Assembly (NCBI GenBank): GCA_021372495.1
Contig: JAJFUF010000030.1
Coordinates: 1 to 37,306, forward strand
Reading direction: 5' to 3'
Length of the DNA stretch: 37,306 nucleotides
Source: Lysobacteraceae bacterium
Lineage (GTDB): Bacteria > Pseudomonadota > Gammaproteobacteria > Xanthomonadales > Rhodanobacteraceae
Position numbers and translations under genes: made by a program. The notes below the pieces were generated by a model. That model was not told where the DNA came from, did not search any database, and worked only from the letters and a program-made list of their open reading frames with translations. This document shows, piece by piece, positions 25,974 through 35,066 of the stretch (the first letter of the stretch is position 1; each line of letters opens with the position of its first letter).

Positions 25974-28325
25974 CTACAGGGCGAAGCGGCGCCGCAATGC
26001 GGCGGCGGCGGCGCCGTAGGCTTCGATCAGCGCGGCCACGCGCGCGGGCGGATCGGCGACGCGGCCGGCACGCGCGTCCAGTTCGAGGCTCTTCGCAAGC
26101 GCCGACAGCGTGCGCGCGCCGAGGTTGGCGCTGGCCGACTTCAGCGCGTGCGCGTGCGCGCTCAGCCCGGCGATGTCGCCCTGCGCGGCGGCGGCGCGCA
26201 GCCCGTCGAGGCGCTGCGGGCTGTCGGCGAGGAACACCCGCACCAGCATGCGCAGCTCGTCGCCCATGATGTCGACGAGGTCGTCGAGCACGCTGCTGTC
26301 CAGCACCGGCTCGTCACTGGGCGGGGCCGGCGCGGGTGCCGGCGTCGGCGCGGCGGCGACGGCCGGTGCGGGCACGGCGATGGCCGGCGGCAGGCCGGGG
26401 AAAGCGTCGTCCGGCGGCTCGACCGCGTCGGCCGCTTCGGCCTGCGCTCCCAGCCAGCGCCGCAGGGTGTCGGCGAGCAGGCCGCGGTCGAGCGGCTTGG
26501 TCAGGTAGTCGTCCATGCCGGACTCCAGGCAGCGTTCGCGGTCGCCGGCCATCGCGTGTGCGGTCATCGCGATCACCGGCAGGCGCGGCGCGCCGGCGGC
26601 GGCCTCGCGTTTGCGCAGCTCGCGGGTGGCGCTGTAGCCGTCCAGCACCGGCATCTGGCAGTCCATCAGCACCAGGTCGAAGCGCTGTCGCGCCAGGCTC
26701 TCCAGGGCCTCGCCGCCGTGCGCGGCGTGGGTGACTTCGAGGCCGAGCCGGCTGAGCAGCTTGCTGGCGACTTGCAGGTTGACCGGGTGGTCCTCGACCA
26801 GCAGCACCTTGCCGCGCAGCCGCAGCGGGGCGTCGGCGGCGCCCGGCGTCGGCATCGGCGCGGGCGTGGGCAGCGACGCGAGCAGGGGCGCGGGCCGGCT
26901 GTCGGCGATGGCGTAGAGGGAATGCAGCGCGGCGCGCAGCCCCGCCTCGTCGGAAATGCGCGCGAGGGTGGCGACGCGGCCGCCGGCATCGTCGACGCGG
27001 CCGCCGCCGAGCAGCAGCACGCGCGCGCGCTCCAGGCGCGGCTCGCGCAGCACGTTGCGCAGCAGCGCCTGCGCGTCGCCGCGCACGGTGGCGGGATCGA
27101 CGATCACCAGCTCGTGGGCGAACGAGCGCCCCAGCGGCGCGGCGTGGCGCAACTGCGCCAGCGCCTCGGCGGCGCCGCCGACCTGGGCGTGCTGGATGCC
27201 GAGGCCGGCCAGCAGCGGCGCGAGCTGGTGCGCGGTCACCGGATCGGCAGCGATCAGCGCGCGCAGGCCGGCGAGCTCGTGGCGGGTGCCCGGGATGTCG
27301 CCGGGCATCTTCGCCAGCGGCACGCTGAACCAGAACACCGAGCCGCGTCCCGGCTCGGAGCGCACGCCGATCTGGCCGCCCATCAGGTCGACCAGGCGCT
27401 TGCAGATGGTCAGGCCGAGCCCGGTGCCGCCGTAGCGCCGCGTCACCGAGGCGTCGGCTTGGGTGAACGGACGGAACAGGCGCTCGGCGACGTCCGGGGC
27501 GATGCCGATGCCGGTGTCGCGCACCGCGAACAGCACCTCGTGGTGGGTGCGCGTGTCGCCGCGCTTGCTGACCCGCACCGACACGCCGCCGCGCTCGGTG
27601 AACTTGATCGCGTTGCCGACCAGGTTGGTCAGCACCTGGCGCAGTCGCACCGGGTCGCCGCGCAGGTTCGGGCGCACCTCGGGGTCGAGCGCGAAGCGCA
27701 GCGCCAGGCCCTTGCTCTCGGCCGGGCGCTGCATCAGCGCCAGCACGCTGTCGCCGAGTTCGCGCAGGTTGAGGCTGACGCTCTCCAGTTCCAGCTTGCC
27801 CGCCTCGATCTTGGAGTAGTCGAGGATGTCGTCGACGATGTCCAGCAGCTCCTGCGCGGAACGGTGCGCGGTGCCGAGGTAGTCGCGTTGCTCGGGCGTC
27901 AGCGAGGTGCCGAGCACGATGTCGAGCAGCGGCAGGATGCCGTTCAGCGGCGTGCGGATCTCGTGGCTCATGGTGGCGAGGAATTCGCTCTTCGCCAGCA
28001 TCGCCGCCTCGGCCGTCTGCTTGGCGGCGATCAGCTCCTGCTGCACGCCGCGCAGCGACTCCAGTTCCGTGCCGAGCGTGCGGATGCGCTCCTCGGCGTC
28101 GAACAGCGCGCTGCGCGCGATGGCCGGCATCGGCGTCGCGCGCCGCCCGCGAATCGCGCCGAACAGCAGCAGCGCCGCGCCCGGCGCCAGCAGCGCGCCG
28201 ATGCCGAGCGCGGTGGCGGCCGGCAGCAGCAGCGCGGCGGCGGCCAGCGCCGCCAGCAGCAGCGCGCTGCCGGCGCCGAGCAGCCAGCCGAATGCGTGCG
28301 TTCCTGTCGTCGTTGGCGAATCCAT
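25974..28325 (-). CDS. Hybrid sensor histidine kinase (HisKA-HATPase-REC-REC-HPt)
   Basis: A 783-residue protein. Two membrane helices (about 14-35 and 38-58) are joined by a very short loop and there is no periplasmic domain, so the signal is probably within the membrane or cytoplasm. A coiled coil covers 75-112. HisKA has His121 in SHEIRTPLNG. The HATPase has NLVGNAIKFT, DTGIGI and GGTGLGL (about 234-305). A first receiver-like region (352-470) has lost its acidic pocket. An intact receiver (505-625) has Asp555 (LMDCQMPVLDGY) and Lys610. A Pro/Ala linker leads to an HPt domain with His726 (HALKSASANLGA). It follows the HPt-REC-GGDEF-EAL gene by 9 bp, pointing to one multistep phosphorelay. 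Confidence 0.92.
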   Translation of the reverse strand: MDSPTTTGTHAFGWLLGAGSALLLAALAAAALLLPAATALGIGALLAPGAALLLFGAIRGRRATPMPAIARSALFDAEERIRTLGTELESLRGVQQELIAAKQTAEAAMLAKSEFLATMSHEIRTPLNGILPLLDIVLGTSLTPEQRDYLGTAHRSAQELLDIVDDILDYSKIEAGKLELESVSLNLRELGDSVLALMQRPAESKGLALRFALDPEVRPNLRGDPVRLRQVLTNLVGNAIKFTERGGVSVRVSKRGDTRTHHEVLFAVRDTGIGIAPDVAERLFRPFTQADASVTRRYGGTGLGLTICKRLVDLMGGQIGVRSEPGRGSVFWFSVPLAKMPGDIPGTRHELAGLRALIAADPVTAHQLAPLLAGLGIQHAQVGGAAEALAQLRHAAPLGRSFAHELVIVDPATVRGDAQALLRNVLREPRLERARVLLLGGGRVDDAGGRVATLARISDEAGLRAALHSLYAIADSRPAPLLASLPTPAPMPTPGAADAPLRLRGKVLLVEDHPVNLQVASKLLSRLGLEVTHAAHGGEALESLARQRFDLVLMDCQMPVLDGYSATRELRKREAAAGAPRLPVIAMTAHAMAGDRERCLESGMDDYLTKPLDRGLLADTLRRWLGAQAEAADAVEPPDDAFPGLPPAIAVPAPAVAAAPTPAPAPAPPSDEPVLDSSVLDDLVDIMGDELRMLVRVFLADSPQRLDGLRAAAAQGDIAGLSAHAHALKSASANLGARTLSALAKSLELDARAGRVADPPARVAALIEAYGAAAAALRRRFAL

Positions 28326-28334
28326 GCCCTGCCC

Positions 28335-30851
28335 TCAGCCGCCGGCGGTGCGGAAATCGTAGTCGAGTCCAACCCCGGCGTGATGCACGAAGTTGCCCTG
28401 CAGGTAATCGGCGCCTGCGGCCAGCGCGCGCGCGGCGCCGCCGGCGTCCTCGACGCGCGCCACGATCACGCGCCGCCCGTGCGCGTGCGCCGCGCCGACC
28501 AGTGCGCCCAGCATGCCGTCGTCGATGTCGCGCAGGGTCAGCTTGATGAAGTCCAGCGGCAGGTGCGCGATCAGGCCCGCCTGCGCGGCCTCGCGGTCCA
28601 GCCCGGACAGCGCCATGCCGACGCCGAGGCCGCGCAGGCCGGGGGCCAGGTCAATCAGCGCGCGCAGCCGCGTGCGCACCTCGTCGTAGCGGAATTCCAG
28701 CACCAGCCGGCCGCGCGGGACCGCCGCGGCCTCCAGTTCGTCGTGCAGCCACGGCAGGCGCCGTGGGTCGTCGGCGATCGCGATCGACTGGCTGGCGAAC
28801 AGGTGCAGCGGCCGGCCCTCGCGCTCGCGCGCGGCAATCAGCTCGACGCAGCGGCGCAGCACCCAGCGGTCGATGGCGTCGAGCTGGCCGCTGCGCTGCG
28901 CTTCCGGCAGCAGGTCGGTGGCGGCGAGCACGCGGCCGCCCGGGCCGCGCAACCGCAGCAAGGTCTGGAAGCGGGCTTCCTCGGCGACGCCGCCGATCGG
29001 CACCACCGCCTGGAACGCCAGGTGCAGGCCGTCGTTGGCCAGCGCGCTGCGGATGCGGCCGGCGACGCCGGCGTCCGCACGCGCAAGCTGCGACAGCAGC
29101 GCGACACCGCTGGGGCCGTGCCGCGCCGCTTCCAGCGCGCGCTCGGCGCCGCGCAGCATCGCGGCGGCGTCGTCGGCACCGGCGGCGAAATCGCAGATGC
29201 CGCAGGCGATGGCGAGCGGCAGGGCGGCGCCGCCGAAGCGCTCGCGCGCGACGCGCTCGCACAGGCCGTGCGCCAGCCCGAGCAGCGCGGCCTCGCCGCG
29301 CTCCGGCGCCAGCAGCAGGAAACCGGCGTCGCCGAAGCGCGCGATCATCTCGTTCGGTTCGAGCTGCGCGGCGATGAAGTTGCCGGCCTGCACCAGCAGC
29401 GCATCGAACGCGGCCAGGCCGACCCGCTCGCGCAGCGTGCGCGCGTCGCGCAGTTCCACGCACAGCAGGCCGCCGCGCGTGCGCACCGCGCTGCCTGCGG
29501 CGATCAGCTCGTTGAGGCTGTCGAGCAGTTGCGCGCGCAGGTGCAGTCCGGTCGCCGGGTCACGCATGCGGCGCTGGCGTGCGCGCCGCGCCGACAGGCG
29601 CGCGCGGCGCACGCGGCTGGTCACCGCGGCGATCAGGTGCTTGGGCCGGATCGGCTTGGTCAGGAAATCGTCGCCGCCGGCGTCCAGCGCGGCGTACTGG
29701 CGTTCGGTGTCGGGATCGCCGGAGAGGAACACGATCGGCGTGTTGACGAACGCTTCGCGCTCGCGGATCAGCGCGGTCAGCTCCAGGCCGTCGCAGCCGG
29801 GCAGGTTCAGGTCCATCAGGATCAGGTCGGGCTGGAAGCGGTCCAGCTCGTCGAGCACCGGCAGCGGCTCGTGCAGCACGCGCGCCTGCATCTGCGCCTT
29901 GCGCAGGATCGCCTCGGCGAACAGCGCCTGCGCGGGATCGTCCTCGACGATCAGCACGCGATAGGGCTCGCTGCCGTCGCTGACCAGCAGCTCGCCGATG
30001 CGCGCCAGCACGTCGGCGGTCTGCGCCGGCGGCGGCACGCAGCTGTCGGCGCCGGCGCGTAGCGCGCGCAGGCGCAGGCCGACGTCGTCGTCCGGCAGCA
30101 TGGCCAGCAGGGCGATGCGGTGCGCGCTGGCGGCGCGCGCCCGGCGCAGCGCGACGCCGATCGCGTCCAGCGCGTCGAGGTGGTGCGGGCCCACGCAGAC
30201 CAGTTGCGGCGGCGCGCTGTCCAGCAGTGCGCACAGCGCCGCCGGCGTGTCGGTGCGCTGCAGCACATGGCCCTGCGCGGCCAGCCGTTCGGCCAGTTCC
30301 GCGCCCAGCGCCGCGTCGTCGCCGAGCACGCACACGCGCTGCGCGCCCGGTGCCGGTGCCGGTGCCGGTGCGGCTTCGGCGGACGCCGCGGCGTCCGGCG
30401 CGGGCGGTACGGCGGCGAGATCGGGCGCGCCGAGCTGGCGCCAGTAACCCGGGGGCGGAATTTCCAGCAGCGGATAGCCGTTCTCGGTGCGCGCCTGCGC
30501 CGATTCGTCCGCGCCGGCGTCGTCCTGTTCGATGTGCGGGCGCAGGCCGTCGAGCAGGCTGCCGAGGCGCGCGGTGGCGTCGGCATCGGGCACTTCGAGC
30601 GCATCGACGTAGGGGGCGAGTTCGGATTCCAGCGCGTACAGGCGCTCGCCCAGTTCGAGCAGGCCGTAGCGGCCACAGGCGGCGGCGAGCGTGCCGAATT
30701 CGGTGTGCAGCAGGCGCAGCGCGTTGACGTCCCAGCCGTCGCGGCACTGGCCGCGGGCGCGCCGCAGCAGCGTCTTCAGGCGTTGCGGCAGGAAGCGCAG
30801 GAAGGACTGCCGCAATTCCTCGCCGTGCTGGGGATCCTCGCGCTCGACCAT
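28335..30851 (-). CDS. HPt-REC-REC response regulator with degenerate GGDEF and EAL domains
   Basis: An 838-residue soluble protein. Residues 5-110 resemble an HPt bundle (LLHTEFGTLAAACGRYGLLE, His49). After a Pro/Ala linker come a degenerate receiver (171-290) and an intact one (297-412) with Asp347 (ILMDLNLPGCDG) and Lys399. The GGDEF-like domain (about 430-585) has RFGDAGF in place of the signature. The EAL-like domain (about 595-830) lacks the EAL glutamate (RFQTLLRLR) and the DDFGTG loop (GVGMALSG). It should therefore neither make nor degrade c-di-GMP, and may bind it or act as a scaffold. The start is ATG 30851 or 30857; a GTG at 30875 overlaps the likely -10 TATAGT. The kinase gene follows 9 bp downstream. 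Confidence 0.87.
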   Translation of the reverse strand: MVEREDPQHGEELRQSFLRFLPQRLKTLLRRARGQCRDGWDVNALRLLHTEFGTLAAACGRYGLLELGERLYALESELAPYVDALEVPDADATARLGSLLDGLRPHIEQDDAGADESAQARTENGYPLLEIPPPGYWRQLGAPDLAAVPPAPDAAASAEAAPAPAPAPGAQRVCVLGDDAALGAELAERLAAQGHVLQRTDTPAALCALLDSAPPQLVCVGPHHLDALDAIGVALRRARAASAHRIALLAMLPDDDVGLRLRALRAGADSCVPPPAQTADVLARIGELLVSDGSEPYRVLIVEDDPAQALFAEAILRKAQMQARVLHEPLPVLDELDRFQPDLILMDLNLPGCDGLELTALIREREAFVNTPIVFLSGDPDTERQYAALDAGGDDFLTKPIRPKHLIAAVTSRVRRARLSARRARQRRMRDPATGLHLRAQLLDSLNELIAAGSAVRTRGGLLCVELRDARTLRERVGLAAFDALLVQAGNFIAAQLEPNEMIARFGDAGFLLLAPERGEAALLGLAHGLCERVARERFGGAALPLAIACGICDFAAGADDAAAMLRGAERALEAARHGPSGVALLSQLARADAGVAGRIRSALANDGLHLAFQAVVPIGGVAEEARFQTLLRLRGPGGRVLAATDLLPEAQRSGQLDAIDRWVLRRCVELIAAREREGRPLHLFASQSIAIADDPRRLPWLHDELEAAAVPRGRLVLEFRYDEVRTRLRALIDLAPGLRGLGVGMALSGLDREAAQAGLIAHLPLDFIKLTLRDIDDGMLGALVGAAHAHGRRVIVARVEDAGGAARALAAGADYLQGNFVHHAGVGLDYDFRTAGG

Positions 30852-30909
30852 GGCCATTCCCGGTGTCGCGGCCACTATAGCAAGGGCCGCGCCGGCCCCG
30901 GCGGCGCGC

Positions 30910-31341
30910 TCAGAACGGCTTCACCACCGCCAGCACCACGATCGCGATCAGCAGCAGCGCCGGCACCTCGTTGAACACGCGCAGCCGGCGGCTGGACCAG
31001 GTGCAGGCGTCGCGCGCGAATGCGCGCACCAGCCGCACCAGCCATGCGTGGTAGCCGATCAGCCCCAGCACCAGCAGCAGCTTGACGTGCAGCCAGTGGC
31101 TCGCCGCGAAGTAGCCCGGCACGTGCTGCAGCCACCATGCCAGCGTCGCCAGCCCGAACAGCACGGTCAGAGCGCCGCCGATGTGGGTGATCGCCAGCAG
31201 CCGCCGTTCCATCACTTTCAGACGTTCGCGCACCGGCGGCTCGACGGCCTCGACGTGATACACGAACAGGCGCGGCAGGTAGAACAGCCCGGCGAACCAG
31301 GTCACCACGAACACCACGTGGAAGGCCTTCAACCACAGCAT
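30910..31341 (-). CDS. hemJ: Protoporphyrinogen IX oxidase, HemJ type
   Basis: A 143-residue membrane protein with four helices. MLWLKAFHVVFVVTWFAGLF opens the HemJ (UPF0093) family and is followed by YLPRLFVYH, both with conserved histidines. RLLAITHIGGALTVLFGLATL and SHWLHVKLLLVLGLIGYHAWL also match. HemJ oxidises protoporphyrinogen IX in the heme pathway of bacteria without HemG or HemY. ATG 31341 was chosen because the upstream extension crosses the promoter. The gene is divergent from the DUF6776 gene. Confidence 0.93.
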   Translation of the reverse strand: MLWLKAFHVVFVVTWFAGLFYLPRLFVYHVEAVEPPVRERLKVMERRLLAITHIGGALTVLFGLATLAWWLQHVPGYFAASHWLHVKLLLVLGLIGYHAWLVRLVRAFARDACTWSSRRLRVFNEVPALLLIAIVVLAVVKPF

Positions 31342-31369
31342 CGGCAGCGTCCGGCGGCAAGGAAAATGC

Positions 31370-31424
31370 AGTATAGCCGGCGCGGGCCATTTCCTTGACG
31401 CTGCGCGCGCCGCGCCGCTATAAG
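31370..31424. promoter_or_regulatory. Divergent promoters of hemJ and the DUF6776 gene
   Basis: On the + strand TTGACG (31395-31400), an 18-bp spacer and TATAAG (31419-31424) lie 25 bp before the DUF6776 ATG, a strong sigma-70 match. On the minus strand TATACT (31370-31375) is a -10 candidate for hemJ with a poor -35. Confidence 0.65.
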
Positions 31425-31448
31425 CCGGATTCACCCTCGCGTGCCGCC

Positions 31449-32171
31449 ATGAGCTCGTTCGAACCGCCCCGTTTCGTCGTCCGCCCGCACGATCCTGCGG
31501 CGCAGCGTCGCCGCCTGCTCGGCCTGGCGCTCGCCTGGGCGGGCAGCCTGCTGCTGGCGGCGCTGGTCGGCTTCTGGCTCGGCGACCGCGGGCCGCTGGC
31601 CTCGCCCGGGCACCAGCGCGAGCGGCAGATGCTCGCCGAGAACGAGCAGCTCAAGCAGCAGGCCGCGCTGCTGGCGCGCTCCGAGCAGGTCGCGCGCATC
31701 GCCGCGCAGGAGCTGAAGCGCACCGTGGCCGAGCGCGAGGAGGAAATCGCCGGCCTGCGCGCCGACCTCGCCTTCTATTCCAAGCTGACCGGCGGCGACG
31801 CGCAGCGCGAGGGCCTGGCGATCCAGGACGTGCGCCTCACGCGGGTCAAAGGCTCCAGCGCCTACAACGTCACCGTCACCCTGACCCAGAACGCCAAGCG
31901 CGGCGAGGAAAGCCGCGGCCGCCTCAGCCTCGCGCTCGAGGGCGTGCGCGGCGAGCGCCTGGTGATGCTCGACTGGGCCAGCCTCGGCGGGCCCGCCGAG
32001 AAGGACGGGCTGCCGTTCGCGTTCAAGTATTTCCAGCAGGTGAGCGGCACGCTGATCGTGCCGGCGGGCTTCGTGCCCAACCGCCTGCGCGTCACCGCGC
32101 AGCCGCAGGGCGGCGACGCGCTGGTGCGCAACGTCGCCTGGAACGAGGCATTGAAAGGTGCGCCCGAATGA
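31449..32171 (+). CDS. DUF6776-type membrane-anchored coiled-coil protein
   Basis: A 240-residue protein with a basic cytoplasmic N-terminus and one membrane helix (about 24-46, LLGLALAWAGSLLLAALVGFWLG). A coiled coil follows (about 58-108, ERQMLAENEQLKQQAALLARSEQVARIAAQELKRTVAEREEE), then a beta-rich domain (about 115-235) with LAFYSKLTGGDAQREGLAIQDVRL. The layout matches the DUF6776 family I know from Lysobacterales, always beside bactofilin. The function is unknown. A role in envelope or cytoskeletal organisation is suggested by the anchor and the neighbour only. Confidence 0.75.
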   Translation: MSSFEPPRFVVRPHDPAAQRRRLLGLALAWAGSLLLAALVGFWLGDRGPLASPGHQRERQMLAENEQLKQQAALLARSEQVARIAAQELKRTVAEREEEIAGLRADLAFYSKLTGGDAQREGLAIQDVRLTRVKGSSAYNVTVTLTQNAKRGEESRGRLSLALEGVRGERLVMLDWASLGGPAEKDGLPFAFKYFQQVSGTLIVPAGFVPNRLRVTAQPQGGDALVRNVAWNEALKGAPE

Positions 32172-32243
32172 CGGGCGCGGAGCGCGCCGCGCACGCGCGA
32201 GGTCCGCGCCCAGGCGGAAATCACGGATCCGGGGAGTAGCGTC

Positions 32244-32669
32244 ATGTTCAACAACAACAGGAAATCCTCGCCCGCGGCGGCGGCCGCGACCAGCCTGGTC
32301 GCCAAGGGCACCGTCGTGCGCGGCGACGTGCATTTCGCCGGCGCCCTGCATCTCGAGGGGCGCGTCGAGGGCGCGGTGCTGGCCGAGCCCGGCAGCGGCG
32401 CGCTGTTCACGCTCAGCGAGCAGGGCAGCGTGGTCGGCCGCATCGACGTGCCGAACGCGATGATCAACGGCGAGGTGCACGGCGACATCCATGTCGGCGA
32501 GCGGCTCGAGCTGGCCGCCGCCGCGCGCGTCGAGGGCGACGTCCACTACCGCGTGCTGGAAATGGCCGCAGGCGCGCGCGTCAATGGCAAAATGATGCAT
32601 CAGCCGGAGGCGCTCAAGCAGTTGCCGCGGCCGGAAGACGCACCGTCGCTGGCCGCGGCCGAAGCTTGA
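32244..32669 (+). CDS. Bactofilin (polymer-forming cytoskeletal protein)
   Basis: A 141-residue protein with a short disordered N-terminus ([15 protein letters not shown]). The beta-helical bactofilin core (about 17-115) shows repeating short strands: [76 protein letters not shown]. Bactofilins self-assemble into filaments that localise cell-wall enzymes. A GGGGAG site lies about 8 nt before the ATG. The gene is co-directional with DUF6776, 72 bp downstream. Confidence 0.93.
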   Translation: MFNNNRKSSPAAAAATSLVAKGTVVRGDVHFAGALHLEGRVEGAVLAEPGSGALFTLSEQGSVVGRIDVPNAMINGEVHGDIHVGERLELAAAARVEGDVHYRVLEMAAGARVNGKMMHQPEALKQLPRPEDAPSLAAAEA

Positions 32670-32709
32670 AAGCCCTGCCGGCGCCCCGATCTCAGTTGCC
32701 GGAGGCCGC

Positions 32710-33069
32710 ATGAACGCCATTCCCGACTACCGCCAGGCCGAGACCGCGCTGCTGTTCAGCGCCGCCGCCGCGCACAAGGTGCGCGAGCTGATCACCGAGG
32801 AGGGCAACGACGCCCTCAAGCTGCGCGTGTACATCACCGGCGGCGGCTGTTCGGGCTTCCAGTACGGCTTCACTTTCGACGAGCAGCGCGCCGAGGACGA
32901 CTACGCGGTCGACAAGGACGGCGTCACCCTGCTGGTCGATCCGCTGTCGCTGCAGTACCTCACCGGCGCCGAGATCGACTACTCGGAGACGCTGTCCGGC
33001 GCGCAGTTCGTGATCCGCAACCCGAACGCGCGCACCACCTGCGGCTGCGGCTCCTCGTTCACGGTGTGA
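32710..33069 (+). CDS. erpA: Iron-sulfur cluster insertion protein ErpA
   Basis: A 119-residue A-type carrier. The three cluster cysteines are Cys47 ([12 protein letters not shown]), Cys111 and Cys113 (TTCGCGSSF). [18 protein letters not shown] is typical of ErpA. It delivers Fe-S clusters to apoproteins such as IspG/IspH. GGAGG precedes the ATG. Its TGA overlaps the GTG start of the next gene. Confidence 0.95.
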   Translation: MNAIPDYRQAETALLFSAAAAHKVRELITEEGNDALKLRVYITGGGCSGFQYGFTFDEQRAEDDYAVDKDGVTLLVDPLSLQYLTGAEIDYSETLSGAQFVIRNPNARTTCGCGSSFTV

Positions 33070-34022
33070 GCTCGGCCGCGCGCTCGCGCCGCAATCCGCT
33101 GGCGACGCCGGCGGCGCTGGACCGCCTCGTCGAGCGCCGCGACGACGAGGTCTGGCTGGCGGAGCGCACGCGCGCCGACGACGCCCGCTTCCTCGTGCTG
33201 GACACCGAGCAGCGCGTGCTCGCCGCGCGCGACGGCGCACGGCTCGAATTGCTCACCGCCGTGCAGCGCGCACGCCTGCTGCCCGAGGCGCGACCGTGCC
33301 TGCTCGGCGCCGCCGACGGCCTGCACTACTTCTTCCTCGGAGCGGACGCCGGCGCGGCGACCGCGCTGGCCGAGTCGCTGGACGCGCGCTGGGCCGGCCT
33401 GCGCGAGCTCGGCATGAACCTCGACCCGCTCGGCGCCGGCCTGTGTGCCTACGCCAAGGGGCTGGCGCACTGGCAGGCGGCGACGCGCCACTGCGGCCGC
33501 TGCGGCGCACCGTTGACGCTGCTCGCCGCCGGCCACCGCGGCGCCTGCGGCAGTTGCGGCGCGCTGCATTTCCCGCGCACCGACCCGGCGGTGATCGTGA
33601 TCGTCGAGCACGACGGCGCCTGCCTGCTCGGCCGCCAGGCCGGCTGGCCGGAGAAGCGCTATTCCACCCTGGCCGGCTTCGTCGAGCCGGGCGAGACCCT
33701 GGAGCAGGCGGTGCGCCGCGAGGTCGCCGAGGAGGCCGGCGTCGAGGTGCTGGACTGCGACTACCACTCCTCGCAGCCGTGGCCGTTCCCCGGCTCGCTG
33801 ATGCTCGGCTTCACCGCCACCGCCGCCGGCCGCGACATCCGCCTCGCCGACGGCGAGCTGGAGGATGCGCGCTGGTTCACCGCCGCCGAGATCGTCGCCG
33901 CGCTGCGCGCGGGCGAGCTCGGGCTGTCGCCGTCGATCTCGGTGTCGTACCGCTTGATCGAGCACTGGCTGGCCGGGCGCGGCGTCGACCTCGCCGCCGA
34001 GCTGGCCGCGCTGCCGTCCTGA
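33066..34022 (+). CDS. nudC: NAD+ diphosphatase / RNA deNADding enzyme
   Basis: A 318-residue Nudix enzyme. The zinc ribbon has Cys143, Cys146, Cys161 and Cys164 (CGRCG, CGSCG). The Nudix box [23 protein letters not shown] is at 204-226, and the NudC-specific [11 protein letters not shown] begins at 236. It hydrolyses NAD(H) and removes NAD caps from RNA. The start is GTG 33066, overlapping the erpA stop (GTGA); no ATG lies before the conserved part, so translational coupling to erpA is likely. Confidence 0.95.
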   Translation: MSSAARSRRNPLATPAALDRLVERRDDEVWLAERTRADDARFLVLDTEQRVLAARDGARLELLTAVQRARLLPEARPCLLGAADGLHYFFLGADAGAATALAESLDARWAGLRELGMNLDPLGAGLCAYAKGLAHWQAATRHCGRCGAPLTLLAAGHRGACGSCGALHFPRTDPAVIVIVEHDGACLLGRQAGWPEKRYSTLAGFVEPGETLEQAVRREVAEEAGVEVLDCDYHSSQPWPFPGSLMLGFTATAAGRDIRLADGELEDARWFTAAEIVAALRAGELGLSPSISVSYRLIEHWLAGRGVDLAAELAALPS

Positions 34023-34037
34023 CCGCCGCGCCGCGCG

Positions 34038-34043
34038 GCTACA
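34038..34043 (+). promoter_or_regulatory. -10 box candidate before the ampE-like gene
   Basis: TACAAT in an otherwise GC-rich stretch, 28 bp before the ATG. No acceptable -35 is seen at 16-18 bp. Confidence 0.35.
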
Positions 34044-34071
34044 ATGGGCGCCTCGCCCGCGGAAGCCGCCC

Positions 34072-34938
34072 ATGGCCACCAAGCTCGTCGCCGCCCTGAT
34101 CGCCCTGGTGCTGGTCTCGGCCCTGCCCGACCTCGCCCGCCGCCGCGATTTCGGCTGGTTCCGCGCCTGGTCCGCCCGCCTGGGCGGCATCGGCGGCCCG
34201 CTGCGGATCGCGTTGGCCGTACTGCTGCCGGCGCTGCTGTGCGCGCTGCTGATGCTGGGCCTGCAGCACGCGCTGTTCGGCCTCGGTGGATTGGCCTTCG
34301 CGCTGCTGGTGCTGCTGTACACGCTCGGCCCGCGCGAGCTGGAGCCGGACATCGACGCCGTGCTGCACGCGCCCGACCTGCCGCAGCGCGAGGCGGCGGC
34401 GCAGGCGTTGCGTCCCGATGAATCATCGCCGCTGCTGGCGTTCGACGCGCCCAGCCTGGTCGAGGCGACCGTGCTGTCGGCGCTGAAGCGGCGCTTCGGC
34501 GTGCTGTTCTGGTTCTTCCTGCTCGGCCCGGCCGGCGCGCTGCTGTACCGGCTGGCGCAGCTCGCCGCCGCGCCCGACGATGCGCTGGACGAGGCCGCGC
34601 GCGGTTTCGCGCGGCGCGCCGCCGCGGCACTCGACTGGATTCCCGCGCACCTGATGGCGCTGGCGATGGCGCTGGCCGCCGACTTCGACGCGGTGGTGCG
34701 CGCCTGGCGCGCCTGGCACGCCGAAGCCGGGCGCTCGCCGTGGGAGTTCGAGTGCGGCTTCCTCGGCGCGATTGCGCGCGCCGGCGTCGACGCCGACGTG
34801 GTCGCCGGCGACGGCTATGCGCACGACACCCACGATCCGCTCGGCGAGCTCGAGGATGCGCGCCACCTGCTGCTGCGCGTGCTGGTGGTGTGGCTGGCGG
34901 TCGTCGCGGTGATCGTGCTGGCCGGCTGGTTCGCCTGA
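34072..34938 (+). CDS. ampE: AmpE-like inner-membrane protein
   Basis: A 288-residue protein of the AmpE/CobD-like family (E. coli AmpE 284). It has four helices (about 5-20, 45-66, 68-83 and 267-287) plus a hydrophobic stretch at 142-162. The YTLGPRELEPDIDAVLHA segment and FWFFLLGPAGALLYRLAQLAA are the clearest family features. AmpE is an inner-membrane protein linked to beta-lactamase induction in enterobacteria together with AmpD. No ampD is adjacent here, so that role is only a family inference. Confidence 0.82.
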   Translation: MATKLVAALIALVLVSALPDLARRRDFGWFRAWSARLGGIGGPLRIALAVLLPALLCALLMLGLQHALFGLGGLAFALLVLLYTLGPRELEPDIDAVLHAPDLPQREAAAQALRPDESSPLLAFDAPSLVEATVLSALKRRFGVLFWFFLLGPAGALLYRLAQLAAAPDDALDEAARGFARRAAAALDWIPAHLMALAMALAADFDAVVRAWRAWHAEAGRSPWEFECGFLGAIARAGVDADVVAGDGYAHDTHDPLGELEDARHLLLRVLVVWLAVVAVIVLAGWFA

Positions 34939-34943
34939 TGCGG

Positions 34944-35051
34944 GAGCGCCTTTCGCCGCGCCCCGGCACCTAGGGTGGCGTCGGGTGGGCCTTGGCCCAC
35001 CATCGCTTGACCTGGTGCGGGCGGGCGGTGGGCCAAGGCCCACCCGACGCC
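34944..35051. repeat. REP-like unit and inverted REP pair (REPIN-like)
   Basis: A TGCGGGAGCGCC unit lies just after the ampE-like gene. Two perfectly complementary 25-bp arms follow (34977-35001 and 35027-35051) with a 25-nt spacer. Each arm is itself a hairpin, GGTGGGCC-TT-GGCCCACC. The pair lies between convergent genes and should form a strong bidirectional terminator-like structure. Confidence 0.75.
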
Positions 35052-35066
35052 GCTTCGTCGTGCCCG

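Noticed and set aside
26148..30062. A 1304-codon open frame on the + strand opposite the two signalling genes
   Set aside because: It is antisense to two genes with clear domains, rich in Arg/Gln/Ala and without recognisable motifs. The high third-position GC of the real genes opens this frame.
33061..33070. Possible frameshift or missing start at the erpA-nudC junction
   Set aside because: A GTG overlapping the erpA stop (GTGA) gives an intact NudC, so coupling explains it.
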